A stretch of DNA of 64,000 nucleotides from Halosimplex salinum (lineage in GTDB: Archaea > Halobacteriota > Halobacteria > Halobacteriales > Haloarculaceae). The position numbers and the translations under genes are program-made. The stretch covers positions 186,001-250,000 of the forward strand of contig NZ_QWGG01000005.1 in NCBI RefSeq assembly GCF_003730195.1, read 5' to 3'. Numbering within the stretch: the stretch's first letter is position 1; the number at the start of each line of letters is the position of its first letter. Of the stretch, positions 52,065 to 62,350 are shown piece after piece. Under the pieces are notes generated by a model. That model was not told where the DNA came from. It saw only the letters and a program-made list of their open reading frames with translations, and searched no databases.

Positions 52065-53777
52065 CTAGGCGATGGTGTACCGATCGAACGAGCGGACGGC
52101 GTAGCGGTAGGAGAGCGCGGGGAGGAGCAACAGGACGACGAGCGCGACGGCGCTGGCGTAGTAGAGCGCCGAGGGCGACACGGTAACGTCGGCGGAGACG
52201 ACCAGCGAGAGCAGGCCGGACAGCAGCGCGGCGCCGAGTTCTCGCGCGCCCGTGAGGCCGACGAACAGGGCGGAGAGGGTCGTCGCGACGACGTGGACGC
52301 TGAAGAGGAGGAACGCCCACGGGCTCGGGACGACGGCCTCCATCGACCGGGTGACGTTCGTGGCCTCAAAGCGGGGGAAGGCGACGCCGATGCCGACGGA
52401 GAGGCCGGCCGCGACGACCATCGCGACGGGCGCGAGGCCGGTCAGGATCGCCACCGAGTCGGCTTCGAGCGGGCTCAGGGCGCCGGTGACGGCGACGAGG
52501 ACGGTCCCCAGCGGGACCACGACGAGGAGGCCCGCGAGGACGTGCGCGAGGACGAACCGGTGGCCGGTCACCTCGCTGAGGAGCGTCGTCGAGAGCACCG
52601 ACCCCTGGTCGCCGAGCGGGTTGAGCGTGAAGACGACGCCGCCGGCCCACGCGACGAACACCAGCAGGGCGTAGGGGAGGTAGGCGGGGATCGAACCGGA
52701 CTGGACGATGTCGATGAACGCGCCGGTGCCGAAGAAGAGGGGGTAGGCGGCGTACATGAGTTTCAGCGGGGCGCGGGCGGCCCGGCGCCAGGCGAGGACG
52801 ACGAGCGCCGCGGTGGGACGGTCGAGGACGCGCTCGACGGCCGCGGTGAGTCGGTCCTCCGTCGACGCCGCCGCGGTGTGCTCGGCGTCGGTTGGGCTCC
52901 CCGTCGACTCGTCGGGGGTGGTGTCCTCGCCGGCGAGGGCGGGGTCGGCGAACCAGTGGCGGCCGGCGACCCAGGTGCCCGCGGCGACGCCGACGGCCGC
53001 GACGGCGACGGTGCCGGCGACGACGGCGGCCGCGAGGGTGGGGTCGAGGGCCATCGCGGGGAAGGAGAGTAGCGCGAGGTCGGCGTACCAGCCGACGGGG
53101 GAGGCGGCCATCGGCTCGAACAGCGCGGCGACGATCTGGTTGAACGACCCGGAGACGATGGCGGCCATGTAGACGAGGAAGACAAGCGCGATGAGGCCGG
53201 TCTTGTGGCGCGCGACGAAGGGGAAGCGAGTGACGACGTGGCGGACGGCGAGTCCGAGCGCGTACGCGACGGTGACGGCCGACAGGCCGGCGAGCGCGAG
53301 AGCCACGGGGACGGTAACGGCCAGCGAGAGCGTGCCCGTTCCGAGCGCGAGGCCGACGCCGGCGCCCGCGGCGGGGAGGAGCGCCCAGACGAGCAGGTAC
53401 ACCCACTCGCTGGCGACGAGTCCGAGGTACGCCTCGGCGGTGGGGACGACGGTGAGGATCCCGTCTGCGTTCGTGAGTGTCCCCCGCTGGCCGACGGCGC
53501 GGACGCCGAAGACGACGACGAGGACTACCCAGAGGACGCCGACGAGTCCGCGTGCGGCCGTCGCGGTGCCCGTGGGATCGGTCGGGAACGACCCCGAGGT
53601 GATCGCTCGGGCGAGTGCGCGCGCACCGTACGCGCCGCCGACCGTCAACGCGAGCGTCAGGAGGGCGTAGAGCCCGACGGAGACGACCGCGGTCAGCCAG
53701 CTCTCGGGAGCGGTCCGCTTGCGGATCATCCGCCTGACGTCGATCCGCGCGAGCCGGAGGCTGTGTCCGACGTTCAT
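52065..53777 (-). CDS. ABC-2-type transporter permease
   Basis: A 570-residue membrane protein with about 12 hydrophobic segments, organised as two halves separated by a charged loop (about residues 290-325, with DTTPDESTGSPTDAEHTAAA). The N-terminus RLARIDVRRMIRKRTAPESW and paired short helices fit ABC-2-type exporters. It overlaps the ATPase gene by 4 bp (ATGA), so the two are one translational unit. Substrate unknown. Confidence 0.85.
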   Translation of the reverse strand: MNVGHSLRLARIDVRRMIRKRTAPESWLTAVVSVGLYALLTLALTVGGAYGARALARAITSGSFPTDPTGTATAARGLVGVLWVVLVVVFGVRAVGQRGTLTNADGILTVVPTAEAYLGLVASEWVYLLVWALLPAAGAGVGLALGTGTLSLAVTVPVALALAGLSAVTVAYALGLAVRHVVTRFPFVARHKTGLIALVFLVYMAAIVSGSFNQIVAALFEPMAASPVGWYADLALLSFPAMALDPTLAAAVVAGTVAVAAVGVAAGTWVAGRHWFADPALAGEDTTPDESTGSPTDAEHTAAASTEDRLTAAVERVLDRPTAALVVLAWRRAARAPLKLMYAAYPLFFGTGAFIDIVQSGSIPAYLPYALLVFVAWAGGVVFTLNPLGDQGSVLSTTLLSEVTGHRFVLAHVLAGLLVVVPLGTVLVAVTGALSPLEADSVAILTGLAPVAMVVAAGLSVGIGVAFPRFEATNVTRSMEAVVPSPWAFLLFSVHVVATTLSALFVGLTGARELGAALLSGLLSLVVSADVTVSPSALYYASAVALVVLLLLPALSYRYAVRSFDRYTIA

Positions 53778-54598
53778 GGCTGGCTGTCCGGCGCCGTCGC
53801 GCCCGCCTCCGTCCCGTCCGCCCCGCTCACGGCCGCCTCCTCGGCGTGGTCGGTCGTCACTTCGAGGAACACGTCCTCCAGCGAGCCGGCCTCGCCGCGC
53901 TCGGCGCGCTGTTTGAGCCGGTCGGGCGGGCCTTCGGCGACGAGCCGACCGCGGTGGAGGACGCCGACGGTGTCGGCGAGTTCGTCGACCACCGGGAGGA
54001 TGTGCGTCGAGAGGAAGACGGTCGTCTCGCCGCCCGAGAGCTCGGCGACGAGGTCCTTGACCGTGCGGGCGGCCCGCGGGTCCAGCCCGCTCGTCGGTTC
54101 GTCGAGGAACAGGACCGGCGGTTCGTGGAGGACGGTGGCGATCAGGCCGACCTTCTTGCGCATCCCGGTCGAGAACCCTTCGAGCCGGCGGTCGGCCTCG
54201 CCGGCGAGGCCGAAGCGGTCGAGGTAGCGGTCGATGCGCTCGCGGGCCTGCTCGCGGGGCACGTCGTGGAGCGCGGCGACGTGGCGCAGTTGCTCGCGGG
54301 CGGTCAGCTCGTCGAACAGCGGCGGCTCTTCGGGGAGGTAGCCCACGACCGAGATCAGCTCACGGCGGTCGGTCACGTCGACGCCGGCGACGCGCGCCGA
54401 GCCGCTGGTCGGTCGCGTCAGCGTCGTCAGCATCCGCATCGTCGTGGTCTTCCCCGAGCCGTTCGGGCCGAGGAAGCCGTACACGTCGCCCGTCGGGATC
54501 GAGAGGTTCAACCCGTCGACCGCGAGCACGTCGCCGAAGCGCTTCGTCAGGTCGGTCGTCTCGATGGCGGGGCCGTCGAGACCGGCGTCGGGAACCAT
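53774..54598 (-). CDS. ABC transporter ATP-binding protein
   Basis: A 274-residue ATPase of the ABC-2 exporter class: Walker A GPNGSGKTTTMR (about residues 40-51), signature FSTGMRKKVG (a variant of LSGGQ), Walker B VLFLDEPTSGLD, and H-loop FLSTHILP. The C-terminal roughly 50 residues (GSLEDVFLEVTTDHAEE) are the usual tail. It energises the 570-residue permease downstream, with which it overlaps by 4 bp. Confidence 0.93.
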   Translation of the reverse strand: MVPDAGLDGPAIETTDLTKRFGDVLAVDGLNLSIPTGDVYGFLGPNGSGKTTTMRMLTTLTRPTSGSARVAGVDVTDRRELISVVGYLPEEPPLFDELTAREQLRHVAALHDVPREQARERIDRYLDRFGLAGEADRRLEGFSTGMRKKVGLIATVLHEPPVLFLDEPTSGLDPRAARTVKDLVAELSGGETTVFLSTHILPVVDELADTVGVLHRGRLVAEGPPDRLKQRAERGEAGSLEDVFLEVTTDHAEEAAVSGADGTEAGATAPDSQP

Positions 54599-54661
54599 GG
54601 GGACGTTTCACGCGCGCTACACTTATGTGATCGGGGGCCGGTCGGTCGTTCCGGTTCCCGG

Positions 54662-55483
54662 TCACGCGACGAGTTCGGCCCGCAGGCAGAGCGAGCGCGG
54701 CGGCCGGTGGGCGAGGTCGGACTCCTCGTCGAGGAGGTCGTCGTCGAGTCGCTCCGAGAGGTCGGGTTCGCGGAGGTCGCGGAGCGCGAAGCCCGCCTCG
54801 AACAGCGGGCCGGTGAGGGCGTCGAGCGGCCGTCGGTAGAAGGTCGTCGGGGTTTCGGCCGCTCCCTCGCCGTCGTCGGAACGCGCTCCTGGAACGGTCC
54901 CGCCCCAGTAGAGGTCGTAGCGTTCGGTGTCGTCGTAGGTCGGCGGGCGCGAGTCGGCACGCACGGCCGGGCGCGTATCGAGGTCGTCGATAGCGACCGT
55001 GTCCGGGTACTCCTCGTCGCGGACGACGAGGTACTCGTGGAAGGGGTGGTGGGTGGAGAGGACGGCCGTCCCGTCGGGTCCGAGCACGCGAGCGAACTCG
55101 GTCGCGAGCGGATCGAGGGTCGGCAGGTGTGAGGCGACGTGCTGGCAGAGGACGAGGTCGAACTCGTTTGCGTCGACGAAATCCAGTCCGTCGGCGACGT
55201 TCCCACGACGGAAATCGGCGCGGTCACCGTAGCGCTCCGCCGCTGTGTGGACCATCTCCGCGCTCAGGTCGACGCCGAGCACGTCCGCGCCGCGGTCGGC
55301 CAGCCACGCCGAGTAGTAGCCGTCGCCACAGCCGGCGTCGAGGACGCGCGCTCCGTCGAGGTCGGGGAGCAGTTCCGCCACGGCGGGCCAGAGCACCTGC
55401 TCGCGCCACGGTACCTGTGCGTACTCGCTCCAGTCGTCGGCCAGGTCGTCGTAGTGGGCCGCGACCTCTGAGTCGTCCGCCAT
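54662..55483 (-). CDS. SAM-dependent methyltransferase
   Basis: A 273-residue class I methyltransferase starting at the ATG at 55483. Motif I is VLDAGCGDGYYSAWL (about residue 48), then GVDLSAEMV and LVLCQHVASHLPTLD. The C-terminal half includes a long loop (PGARSDDGEGAAETP) and substrate region. Acceptor unknown. It lies on the - strand between the ABC exporter and the cobalamin-linked lipoprotein gene and has no visible partner. Confidence 0.84.
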   Translation of the reverse strand: MADDSEVAAHYDDLADDWSEYAQVPWREQVLWPAVAELLPDLDGARVLDAGCGDGYYSAWLADRGADVLGVDLSAEMVHTAAERYGDRADFRRGNVADGLDFVDANEFDLVLCQHVASHLPTLDPLATEFARVLGPDGTAVLSTHHPFHEYLVVRDEEYPDTVAIDDLDTRPAVRADSRPPTYDDTERYDLYWGGTVPGARSDDGEGAAETPTTFYRRPLDALTGPLFEAGFALRDLREPDLSERLDDDLLDEESDLAHRPPRSLCLRAELVA

Positions 55484-55564
55484 GCCCGACGATGGATCGC
55501 GGGCAGCAAGACTGTGGGGGTGACGGAGGGAAACTGGTTTGGCGGCGCCAGCGCTGGATCGGGT

Positions 55565-56512
55565 ATGCGACGCCGTTCGTTGCTGACAGCGCTCGCCGGT
55601 CTTGCCAGCGCCTCGCTGGCCGGCTGTTCGACCGGGGAGACCCAGGGCGGCCTGGGGATGGTCGGCGAAGCGCCGACCGCTCGCTTCGAGCTGACCGCCC
55701 GCTCCGACGCGGAACTCGCCCGCGGCGTGCTGTACGGGGTCGACGAGGCGGACGACGACGGGGCGCTGTTCGAGCGGATTCTCGACGGCGGCGCCAGCGT
55801 CGAGCGCACGCGGCCGCCGCTCCCCGAGGCGCGACACGTCCACTTCGACGGCGGCGTCTACGAACTCGCACACGAGGTCGTCGACCGGACGCCAGCGACC
55901 ACCTACTCCGTCAAGGTCGACGTGCCACAGGGGACGGCCGCGGACGCGCGGACGGTGCGGTTCTCTGCCCTCCCCGAAGTGGACCGCGAGACGTTCGCCG
56001 CGCGCGGGCTGGACGACGGCGAGGCGGTCGGGATCGGGACCACCCTCCTCTACACCGACGCCGAGGCCGAGCGGTCGGCGCTCGTGCCCGACTCCGAGTA
56101 CAGCCAGATCGTCTGGCCGGACAGTCGGGCGGAGTGGGTCGTCGGCGACGCCCACGAGACCACGCTGAACGCGTACGAGTACACGGCCGACCGCGTCGCG
56201 AGCGCGAGCGAGTACGGCCGGCGGATGCGCGAGCGGTTCGCGTTCGAATTCGCAGATCTCTCCGACGCAGAGCGGGAGATCGTCGGAACGGCGATCGAGG
56301 AGGACGGGTACGTCGTGGACGCCGACGAGTCGATCCCTTCAGCGTTCGCGTCGCTGGCCGACCGATTCGGTGGGCGCACGCAGGCAGTCGCGCTCGACGA
56401 AGACGGCGAGGGCGACCTGAGCGGCCCGTACGTCGTCCGGTACGACGGCGAGCCGTACTGGACCGTGCTCGTGGTCGACCCCGAGGCGCTCCCGGAGACG
56501 ACGGCGACATGA
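55565..56512 (+). CDS. Predicted lipoprotein upstream of cbiP
   Basis: A 315-residue protein from the ATG at 55565. The signal [24 protein letters not shown] ends in lipobox LAGC (Cys21) and begins with three arginines, consistent with Tat-lipoprotein export. The mature chain is acidic with no known binding motif that I recognise; [16 protein letters not shown] and [15 protein letters not shown]-like stretches alternate. The stop is 16 bp before the cbiP start, so they are probably cotranscribed. A corrinoid link is possible but unproven. Confidence 0.78.
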   Translation: MRRRSLLTALAGLASASLAGCSTGETQGGLGMVGEAPTARFELTARSDAELARGVLYGVDEADDDGALFERILDGGASVERTRPPLPEARHVHFDGGVYELAHEVVDRTPATTYSVKVDVPQGTAADARTVRFSALPEVDRETFAARGLDDGEAVGIGTTLLYTDAEAERSALVPDSEYSQIVWPDSRAEWVVGDAHETTLNAYEYTADRVASASEYGRRMRERFAFEFADLSDAEREIVGTAIEEDGYVVDADESIPSAFASLADRFGGRTQAVALDEDGEGDLSGPYVVRYDGEPYWTVLVVDPEALPETTAT

Positions 56513-56528
56513 ACGGAGTCGAACACCG

Positions 56529-58142
56529 ATGACACGCACGATCCTCGTCGCGGGAACGGCCAGCCACGTCGGCAAGAGCACCGTCGCCGCCGGACTGTGT
56601 CGCCTGCTGGCCGACCGGGGCGTCGACGTGGCGCCCTACAAGGCCCAGAACATGAGCAACAACGCCCGCGCGGTGCCGAAGGCAGCGGCCGTCACGGACG
56701 AAAACGATGCCACGGCCGAAACGGCGGACGACGAAGACACGGCCACGGCCTTCGGCGAGATCGGCGTCTCCCAGTACGTCCAGGCCCGCGCGGCGCGGGT
56801 GGCGCCGACGACCGACCACAACCCCGTCCTGCTCAAGCCGCGCGGCGACGCCGAGTCGCAACTCGTCCTCGACGGGGAGGCGGTCGCCCACTACAGCGCC
56901 GGCGAGTACTACGAGGACCACTGGGAGCGCGCCCGCGAGACCGCTCGCCGTGCACACGAGCGACTCGCCGCCGAGCACGAAGTCGTCGTCGCCGAGGGCG
57001 CGGGATCGATCGCCGAACCCAACCTCCGCGACCGGGACCTCGCGAACATCGAGACGGCCCGCTTCGCCGACGCCGACGTCCTGCTCGTCGTCGACATCGA
57101 GCGCGGGGGCGCCTTCGCCAGCCTCGTCGGGACCGTCGAACTCCTGCCCGACGACGTCCGCGACCGGGTCGCGGGCGCGCTCCTGACGAAGTTCCGCGGC
57201 GACGAGTCGCTGCTCGACCCGGCCGTCGCCGAGGTCGAGGAGCGGACCGGGGTGCCCGTCCTGGGCGTCGTCCCGCACGACGACCCCGGGCTCCCCGCCG
57301 AGGACAGCGTCGACCTCCCCGCCGAGGGCGAGCGGTCCGTTCGCGGTCGGGACGACGGCGTGGCCGACGAGCGTGCGGTCAGCGTCGCCGTTCCGCGCCT
57401 CCCGCGCATCTCGAACTTCATGGACCTGGAACCGCTGGCGCGAACGCCCGGCGTCCGAGTCGTCTACCTCCCGCTGGACGCCGACCCGTCCGACCCCGAC
57501 GCGGTCGAGTCGGGCACCGGCCGCGGCGCCGACGCGGTCGTGATTCCGGGGACGAAAAACACCGTCGACGACCTGCGAGCGCTCCGCGCGGGCGGGGGCG
57601 CCGAGCGACTCCGGGCGTTCGACGGGCCGGTCGTCGGCCTCTGTGGCGGGTACCAGATGCTGGGCGAGCGCGTCACGAACGCCGGCGTCGAGAGCACCGA
57701 CGAGATCGATGCCGTCGAAGGCATCGGCCTGTTACCGGTCGAGACGCGCTTCTCACGGGAGAAACGAGTCGAACAGACCACTCGCCGGATCGAGGGGGTC
57801 GGACCGCTCGACGGCGCCTCGGGCGAGGTGTCCGGGTACGAGATACACATGGGCGAGACGCGAGCGGTTGCGGGGGACCGCGCCGACGCCGCCGACGGTT
57901 CGACACTCTCGCGGCCGTTCCCGGACGCCGACGCGGGCGCCGCGACCGACCGCGCGTTCGGCACCTACCTGCACGGACTGTTCGAGAATTCACGCGCGCG
58001 CGAAGCGTTCGTCGACCGCGTCTTCGCGAGCGCGGGCGTCGACCGACCGACCGCAGCGGCCGATTCCGATGACCCGTTCGACGGCGCGGCCGCGCTGGTC
58101 GCCGAGAACGTCGACCTCGCGCCGCTCCTGCGCGGTCGCTGA
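56529..58142 (+). CDS. cbiP: Cobyric acid synthase CbiP (CobQ)
   Basis: A 537-residue amidotransferase. N-terminal ATPase domain: [19 protein letters not shown] (P-loop, residues 9-19) and [11 protein letters not shown]. The C-terminal class I glutamine amidotransferase has the cysteine loop [14 protein letters not shown] near residue 375 and the His/Glu end [10 protein letters not shown]. It amidates adenosylcobyrinic acid a,c-diamide at four positions with glutamine. The family's usual GTxSxxGKS loop has His in place of Gly here, within normal range. It is separated from the main cluster by about 4.7 kb. Confidence 0.95.
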   Translation: MTRTILVAGTASHVGKSTVAAGLCRLLADRGVDVAPYKAQNMSNNARAVPKAAAVTDENDATAETADDEDTATAFGEIGVSQYVQARAARVAPTTDHNPVLLKPRGDAESQLVLDGEAVAHYSAGEYYEDHWERARETARRAHERLAAEHEVVVAEGAGSIAEPNLRDRDLANIETARFADADVLLVVDIERGGAFASLVGTVELLPDDVRDRVAGALLTKFRGDESLLDPAVAEVEERTGVPVLGVVPHDDPGLPAEDSVDLPAEGERSVRGRDDGVADERAVSVAVPRLPRISNFMDLEPLARTPGVRVVYLPLDADPSDPDAVESGTGRGADAVVIPGTKNTVDDLRALRAGGGAERLRAFDGPVVGLCGGYQMLGERVTNAGVESTDEIDAVEGIGLLPVETRFSREKRVEQTTRRIEGVGPLDGASGEVSGYEIHMGETRAVAGDRADAADGSTLSRPFPDADAGAATDRAFGTYLHGLFENSRAREAFVDRVFASAGVDRPTAAADSDDPFDGAAALVAENVDLAPLLRGR

Positions 58143-58299
58143 TCGCTCGGGCGCGTCACCCTCCGCGAAACCGGAACCGAACACGTTCGTTGGGTGCATT
58201 CTCTATACAGTATACAATTGTCTCGAAATACTGCATATCGTCGAAAATATGCCGGTAGGGATCGGAACAAAGTTACCGATGCTGTAGTCTTCTGGATGT
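58143..58299. promoter_or_regulatory. AT-rich intergenic promoter region with short inverted repeat
   Basis: Between cbiP and the MFS gene, 157 bp become AT-rich around 58200-58260. The inverted repeat tatac-a-gtata lies at 58204-58214, and a TATA-like aaaatatgcc lies near 58245, ahead of the ATG at 58300. A promoter for the transporter is likely. Confidence 0.45.
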
Positions 58300-59613
58300 A
58301 TGGGCGAGTATCGGATACGTGGCAGTCCGCGCCGCGGCCTGGCGTCTGCGACGCTGGGCTTTTTCGTCGGGTTCGCCGGCGTCGTGCTGTACGGGCCCGT
58401 CGCCGCCGAGTTCGAGGCGGCCATGGGGCTGTCGGGGGTAGCGCTGGGGCTCCTGGTCGGGGTCCCGCAACTGACCGGGTCGGTCCTGCGGGTCCCCTTC
58501 GGCGCGTGGGTCGACGACGTGGGTCCCAGAAAACCGTTTCTCGCCCTGCTGGGGCTGTCGCTCCTCGGGATGGCGGGGCTGTCGGCGGTGCTCCTGACCG
58601 CCTACCCGGACGGGCTGACGATGGAGCTCTACCCGCTGATACTCTTCTTCGGTGCGCTGAGCGGCTGCGGCATCGCGACGTTCTCCGTCGGGACGACTCA
58701 GACGTCGTACTGGTACCCGAAGGCGCGTCAGGGGACGGTGCTCGCGGTGTACGCCGGGCTGGGCAACTCCTCGCCGGGCCTGTTCACGCTGGTCCTCCCG
58801 GCGGCGCTAGCGGCGCTCGGGCTCACGAACGCGTACCTCGCGTGGTTCGCCTTCCTCGCGCTCGGGACGGTCGCGTACGCGGTCCTCACGGTCGATCCGC
58901 CGTCCTTCCAGTTGCGCGAGCAGGGGATGGAGGCCGACGACGCCCGGGTGCGCGCGGCCGAGCGCGGTCAGGAGCTGTTCCCGGGCGGTGACGCCTTCGC
59001 GTCGATCCGCGACGCGGCGAGCATCCCGCGGACGTGGGCGCTCGTGGCGCTGTTTTTCACGTCGTTCGGCGGGTTCCTCGCGCTGACGGTGTGGCTCCCA
59101 TCCTACTGGGCCGCGGTCCACGAGATGGAGGTGCAGTCGGCCGGGGCGCTGACGGCCGTCGCGTTCACCCTCCCGGCGGCGCTCGTCCGAGTGCCGGGCG
59201 GGTACCTGAGCGACCGCGTCGGCGGCGAGATCACGGCGGTCGCGAGCTTCGTCGTCGTCGGGCTCGCGAGTTTCGCGCTCGTCGGGACTCGTGTCTACAC
59301 CGTCGTGCTCGGAGCGACGGTCCTGCTGGCCGTCGGCGTGGGCGTGGCGAACGCGGCGGTGTTCCAGCTCGTCCCGACCTACGTCCCGGAGGCCGTCGGC
59401 GGCGCCTCGGGACTGGTCGGCGGGCTCGGCGCGTTCGGCGGGTTCGTCGTGCCGCCGGTGCTGGGCGTGTTCGTCGACGTGCACGGCACGTCGGGCTACG
59501 CGACCGGGTTCGTCGTCTTCGTCGCGCTCGCACTCCTCTCGGTCGCGCTCGCCGACCGACTGTATCGGGTCCGGCCGACGGTCGCGCCGGACAGCGCGCC
59601 CGCCGGGGACTGA
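58300..59613 (+). CDS. MFS transporter, NarK-like
   Basis: A 437-residue permease with 12 predicted membrane helices. The first half contains the MFS loop motif RVPFGAWVDDVGPRKPF (about residues 66-82), and the second half the matching RVPGGYLSDRVGGE. The family resembles NarK-type nitrate/nitrite carriers by GNSSPGLFTLVLPAALAALG, but the NarK signature cannot be confirmed. No nitrate genes are nearby. Substrate uncertain. Confidence 0.86.
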   Translation: MGEYRIRGSPRRGLASATLGFFVGFAGVVLYGPVAAEFEAAMGLSGVALGLLVGVPQLTGSVLRVPFGAWVDDVGPRKPFLALLGLSLLGMAGLSAVLLTAYPDGLTMELYPLILFFGALSGCGIATFSVGTTQTSYWYPKARQGTVLAVYAGLGNSSPGLFTLVLPAALAALGLTNAYLAWFAFLALGTVAYAVLTVDPPSFQLREQGMEADDARVRAAERGQELFPGGDAFASIRDAASIPRTWALVALFFTSFGGFLALTVWLPSYWAAVHEMEVQSAGALTAVAFTLPAALVRVPGGYLSDRVGGEITAVASFVVVGLASFALVGTRVYTVVLGATVLLAVGVGVANAAVFQLVPTYVPEAVGGASGLVGGLGAFGGFVVPPVLGVFVDVHGTSGYATGFVVFVALALLSVALADRLYRVRPTVAPDSAPAGD

Positions 59614-59677
59614 CCGCGCACGGGGCCACGCGACCCTCCCGATAGAGTGACACGGGTGGCTGCCGTTGACTCGCGGT

Positions 59678-60550
59678 ATGCACGCACCGTCCCGTGACGA
59701 CGTCCGGGCGTGGGTCGCGAACCGCTCGCTGCGGCGGATCGCGATCCGCGTCGCCGTGGCCGTCGCGGTCCTCGCGGTGATGGGCACGCTCGGCTTCTAC
59801 GCGTACTTCGAGCTCCTCGCTCACCACGCGCCGGACGACGTCCGGGAGTCGGTCCGGGCGGACGCGAACGTCTCCGTCTCGGAGCGGTACGGCGGTTACG
59901 TCGTATCTGACGCCGACCCCGGGGACGAGCACCTCGGACTGGTGTTCTATCCGGGCGGTCGGGTCGCGCCGGACGCGTACCTGCCGATGGCCGCGCAGGT
60001 CGCCGAGCGCGCGAACGTGACGGTCGTCGTGCCCGAGATGCGGGTGAACCTCGCGGTCCTCTCGCCCGGCCGAGCGGACGCGGTCGTCGAGGGGGAACCG
60101 ACCGTCTCGCGGTGGGTGGTCGGCGGTCACTCGCTGGGCGGGGCGATGGCCTGTCGGTACGCCGGCAGCCACGGGGAGACGGTTGACGGACTCCTCCTCG
60201 TCGGGTCGTACTGCGACCGACCGGTCCGCGAACTGTCGGCGCTGGCGGTCCTCGGGACGCGAGACGCGGTGCTCGACCGCGACCGGTTCGCGGCCAACCG
60301 GGCGTTCCTCCCGCCCGACCACACCGTCAGGCGCATCGAGGGGATGAACCACTCGCAGGCCGGGTGGTACACCGGTCAGCGCGGCGGGCAGCCCGCACGG
60401 ATCTCGACCGCGGCGGCCCACCATCGACTCGCGGCGGTCGTCGCCGAGTGGCTCTGTCGCGACCTCGACCACTGCCCGGACGACCGGACCGACCGACAGC
60501 GGGACGTGACGTCGTCTCGAACCGGACCGGTCGGTGTCCCTGTCCGGTGA
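59678..60550 (+). CDS. Alpha/beta hydrolase with N-terminal membrane anchor
   Basis: A 290-residue protein starting at the ATG at 59678 (a TTG 12 bp earlier is less likely). A hydrophobic segment (AIRVAVAVAVLAVMGTLGFY, about 21-40) could anchor it or be a signal. The catalytic domain has the nucleophile elbow GGHSLGGAMA (Ser near residue 153), a strand VDGLLLVGSYC, an acid in LGTRDAVLD, and a His in EGMNHSQAGW. Substrate unknown; related proteins act on esters or lactones. It converges with the GH5 gene. Confidence 0.82.
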   Translation: MHAPSRDDVRAWVANRSLRRIAIRVAVAVAVLAVMGTLGFYAYFELLAHHAPDDVRESVRADANVSVSERYGGYVVSDADPGDEHLGLVFYPGGRVAPDAYLPMAAQVAERANVTVVVPEMRVNLAVLSPGRADAVVEGEPTVSRWVVGGHSLGGAMACRYAGSHGETVDGLLLVGSYCDRPVRELSALAVLGTRDAVLDRDRFAANRAFLPPDHTVRRIEGMNHSQAGWYTGQRGGQPARISTAAAHHRLAAVVAEWLCRDLDHCPDDRTDRQRDVTSSRTGPVGVPVR

Positions 60551-60679
60551 CGGCGTCGTCCTCGGACCCGCTCGAGAAGAGGTGGATGGGTGGGTGGGAG
60601 ATGATGATGTGCGTGCGGTGTCGATTCGACGACCCCCTTGCCCGAAAGGAGTCGTCGTCCGCGGTCGCGAGTCGGCGAG

Positions 60680-62350
60680 TCACTCGACGCTGATCTCGAC
60701 CTCGTGGGTGGTCGACTGGCCGGCGTTGTCGGTCGCGGTGAGCGCGACGGAGTACGTCCCGGTCGACCCGTAGCTGTGGGACGCCCACCAGCCCTCGGCG
60801 GTCTCGCCGTCGCCGAACTCCCACTCGAGGCCCTCGATCCAGCGGTCCTCGCCGGAGCAGTCGCGGGCCTCGAACTCGACGGACTCGTCGACGGCGACCT
60901 CGGTCGCGCTCGGGTCGGCCTTCGCGACCATCTCGGTCACTTCCGTGACCGTCAGGACGACGCCGTGGGTGGTCGACTCGCCGTCGTCGTCGGTCGCGGT
61001 GAGCCGCACCTCGTAGCTCCCGGGCTCGTCGTACTGGTGGTCGACCCACCAGCCCTCGTCGGTGGTGCCGTCGCCCAGCTCCCACTCGAGGGATTCGACG
61101 GACGCGTCGTCGCCGGAGGCGTCGAGGGCCTCGAACTTGACCCAGTCGCCGGCGGTGGCCTCGGTCCTGTCTGGCTGTTGGCGCGCAATTGGACCCTCGG
61201 AGGTCTCGGCGAGCCACTGGCGGATGAAGTCGCCCTCCTCCTCGGGGCCGCCGCGGAGCGTCCACTCGTCGGCGCCGCCCTGCCCGGGGGAGTCGAACAT
61301 CGTCGGCGCCCAGGAGTCGTCGAAACACCACGCGGCCCAGCCCATCGCCTCGTAGGACTCGGCCCACTCGCGGAACGGCTCGCCCCAGCCGGTGTTGGTC
61401 CCGTAGTCGAGGCCGTCGCTGTAGGGGTCCCAGCCAAACTCCGTCACGACGACCGGCACCTCCTCGGCGGGCGCGCCGTACTGGTCGTCGAACTCCGAGG
61501 GCGCGCCGTTGTCCGGGTAGATGTGGGCGGCGTACACCAGGTTCTCGCCCTCGAAGGGGTACTCCGGGGCGAACTCCGTCCGCGAGGTCCAGTGGGGCGA
61601 CCCGATCACGATGGGTGTCTCGGGCGCCGCGTCGCGGACCGCGTCGACCCACGGCTGGGCGGCGTCGCGCCACAGGAGCCAGGCGTCCTCGGGACCCTCG
61701 ACGTTCTCGCCGTTGTCGCTCCAGAACACCGGGTAGGTCGGTTCGTTGAACAGTTCGTAGCAGACGTGTTCGTCGTCGGCGAACGCCGGCGCGACGCCGT
61801 CCCAGAAGGTCCGAACGAGTTCGTCCGGGCCGGTGTCGTAGCCGGCGTCGTCCGAGGCCGCCTCGGTGTAGGGCCGGATGACGTGGTAGTCGATCAGCGC
61901 GTAGACGCCCCGCTCGCCGAGCAGGTCGACGACGGGGCGGAGGACGTCCTCGACGAGGCCGTCGACGCCCAGTTGCTCGACGTCCCACTGCGTGACGGGC
62001 AGTCGGACGACGTTCGGGTACCAGCCGCGGGCGTCGTCGGTCGCCCACCCGACGACTTCTGTGGGGCTCTTGGGGTGGACCCCCTCCACCTCGTAGAACC
62101 CCATCGACGCCGGCGCGACCCCGCGCAGCTCGACGGCCTCGCCGTCGGCGTCCCGGATCCACTTGCCGTCGGTGTGGAGCCGCGACGGCGTCTCGGCGCC
62201 CGCGGCCGCGACGGTCCCTGGGACGCCCCCGAGCGCGAGGCCCGCGGCGGCCACTCCGGCCCCCCGCAGGACGCCGCGTCGCGTCGCCGTCCGTGACCCC
62301 CGTTCGTCCCGCGTGCTCCTCCGATCGTGACAGTCGTGTTCGCGTGTCAT
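60680..62350 (-). CDS. Secreted GH5 endoglucanase with two PKD-like domains
   Basis: A 556-residue exported enzyme. The Tat signal has the twin Arg at 24-25 (TRRGVLRGAGVAAAG). The GH5 domain (about 55-375) has Glu203 in CYELFNEPTYP as acid/base and Glu304 in VVVTEFGWDPY as nucleophile. Two PKD-like domains follow (about 385-470 and 472-556), each with WELGDG or WEFGDG and a GWW/H-Y element. Likely substrate is cellulose or beta-glucan; the shared CBM-like module of the first island is absent. A TrmB regulator gene lies upstream on the same strand, 182 bp away. Confidence 0.91.
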   Translation of the reverse strand: MTREHDCHDRRSTRDERGSRTATRRGVLRGAGVAAAGLALGGVPGTVAAAGAETPSRLHTDGKWIRDADGEAVELRGVAPASMGFYEVEGVHPKSPTEVVGWATDDARGWYPNVVRLPVTQWDVEQLGVDGLVEDVLRPVVDLLGERGVYALIDYHVIRPYTEAASDDAGYDTGPDELVRTFWDGVAPAFADDEHVCYELFNEPTYPVFWSDNGENVEGPEDAWLLWRDAAQPWVDAVRDAAPETPIVIGSPHWTSRTEFAPEYPFEGENLVYAAHIYPDNGAPSEFDDQYGAPAEEVPVVVTEFGWDPYSDGLDYGTNTGWGEPFREWAESYEAMGWAAWCFDDSWAPTMFDSPGQGGADEWTLRGGPEEEGDFIRQWLAETSEGPIARQQPDRTEATAGDWVKFEALDASGDDASVESLEWELGDGTTDEGWWVDHQYDEPGSYEVRLTATDDDGESTTHGVVLTVTEVTEMVAKADPSATEVAVDESVEFEARDCSGEDRWIEGLEWEFGDGETAEGWWASHSYGSTGTYSVALTATDNAGQSTTHEVEISVE

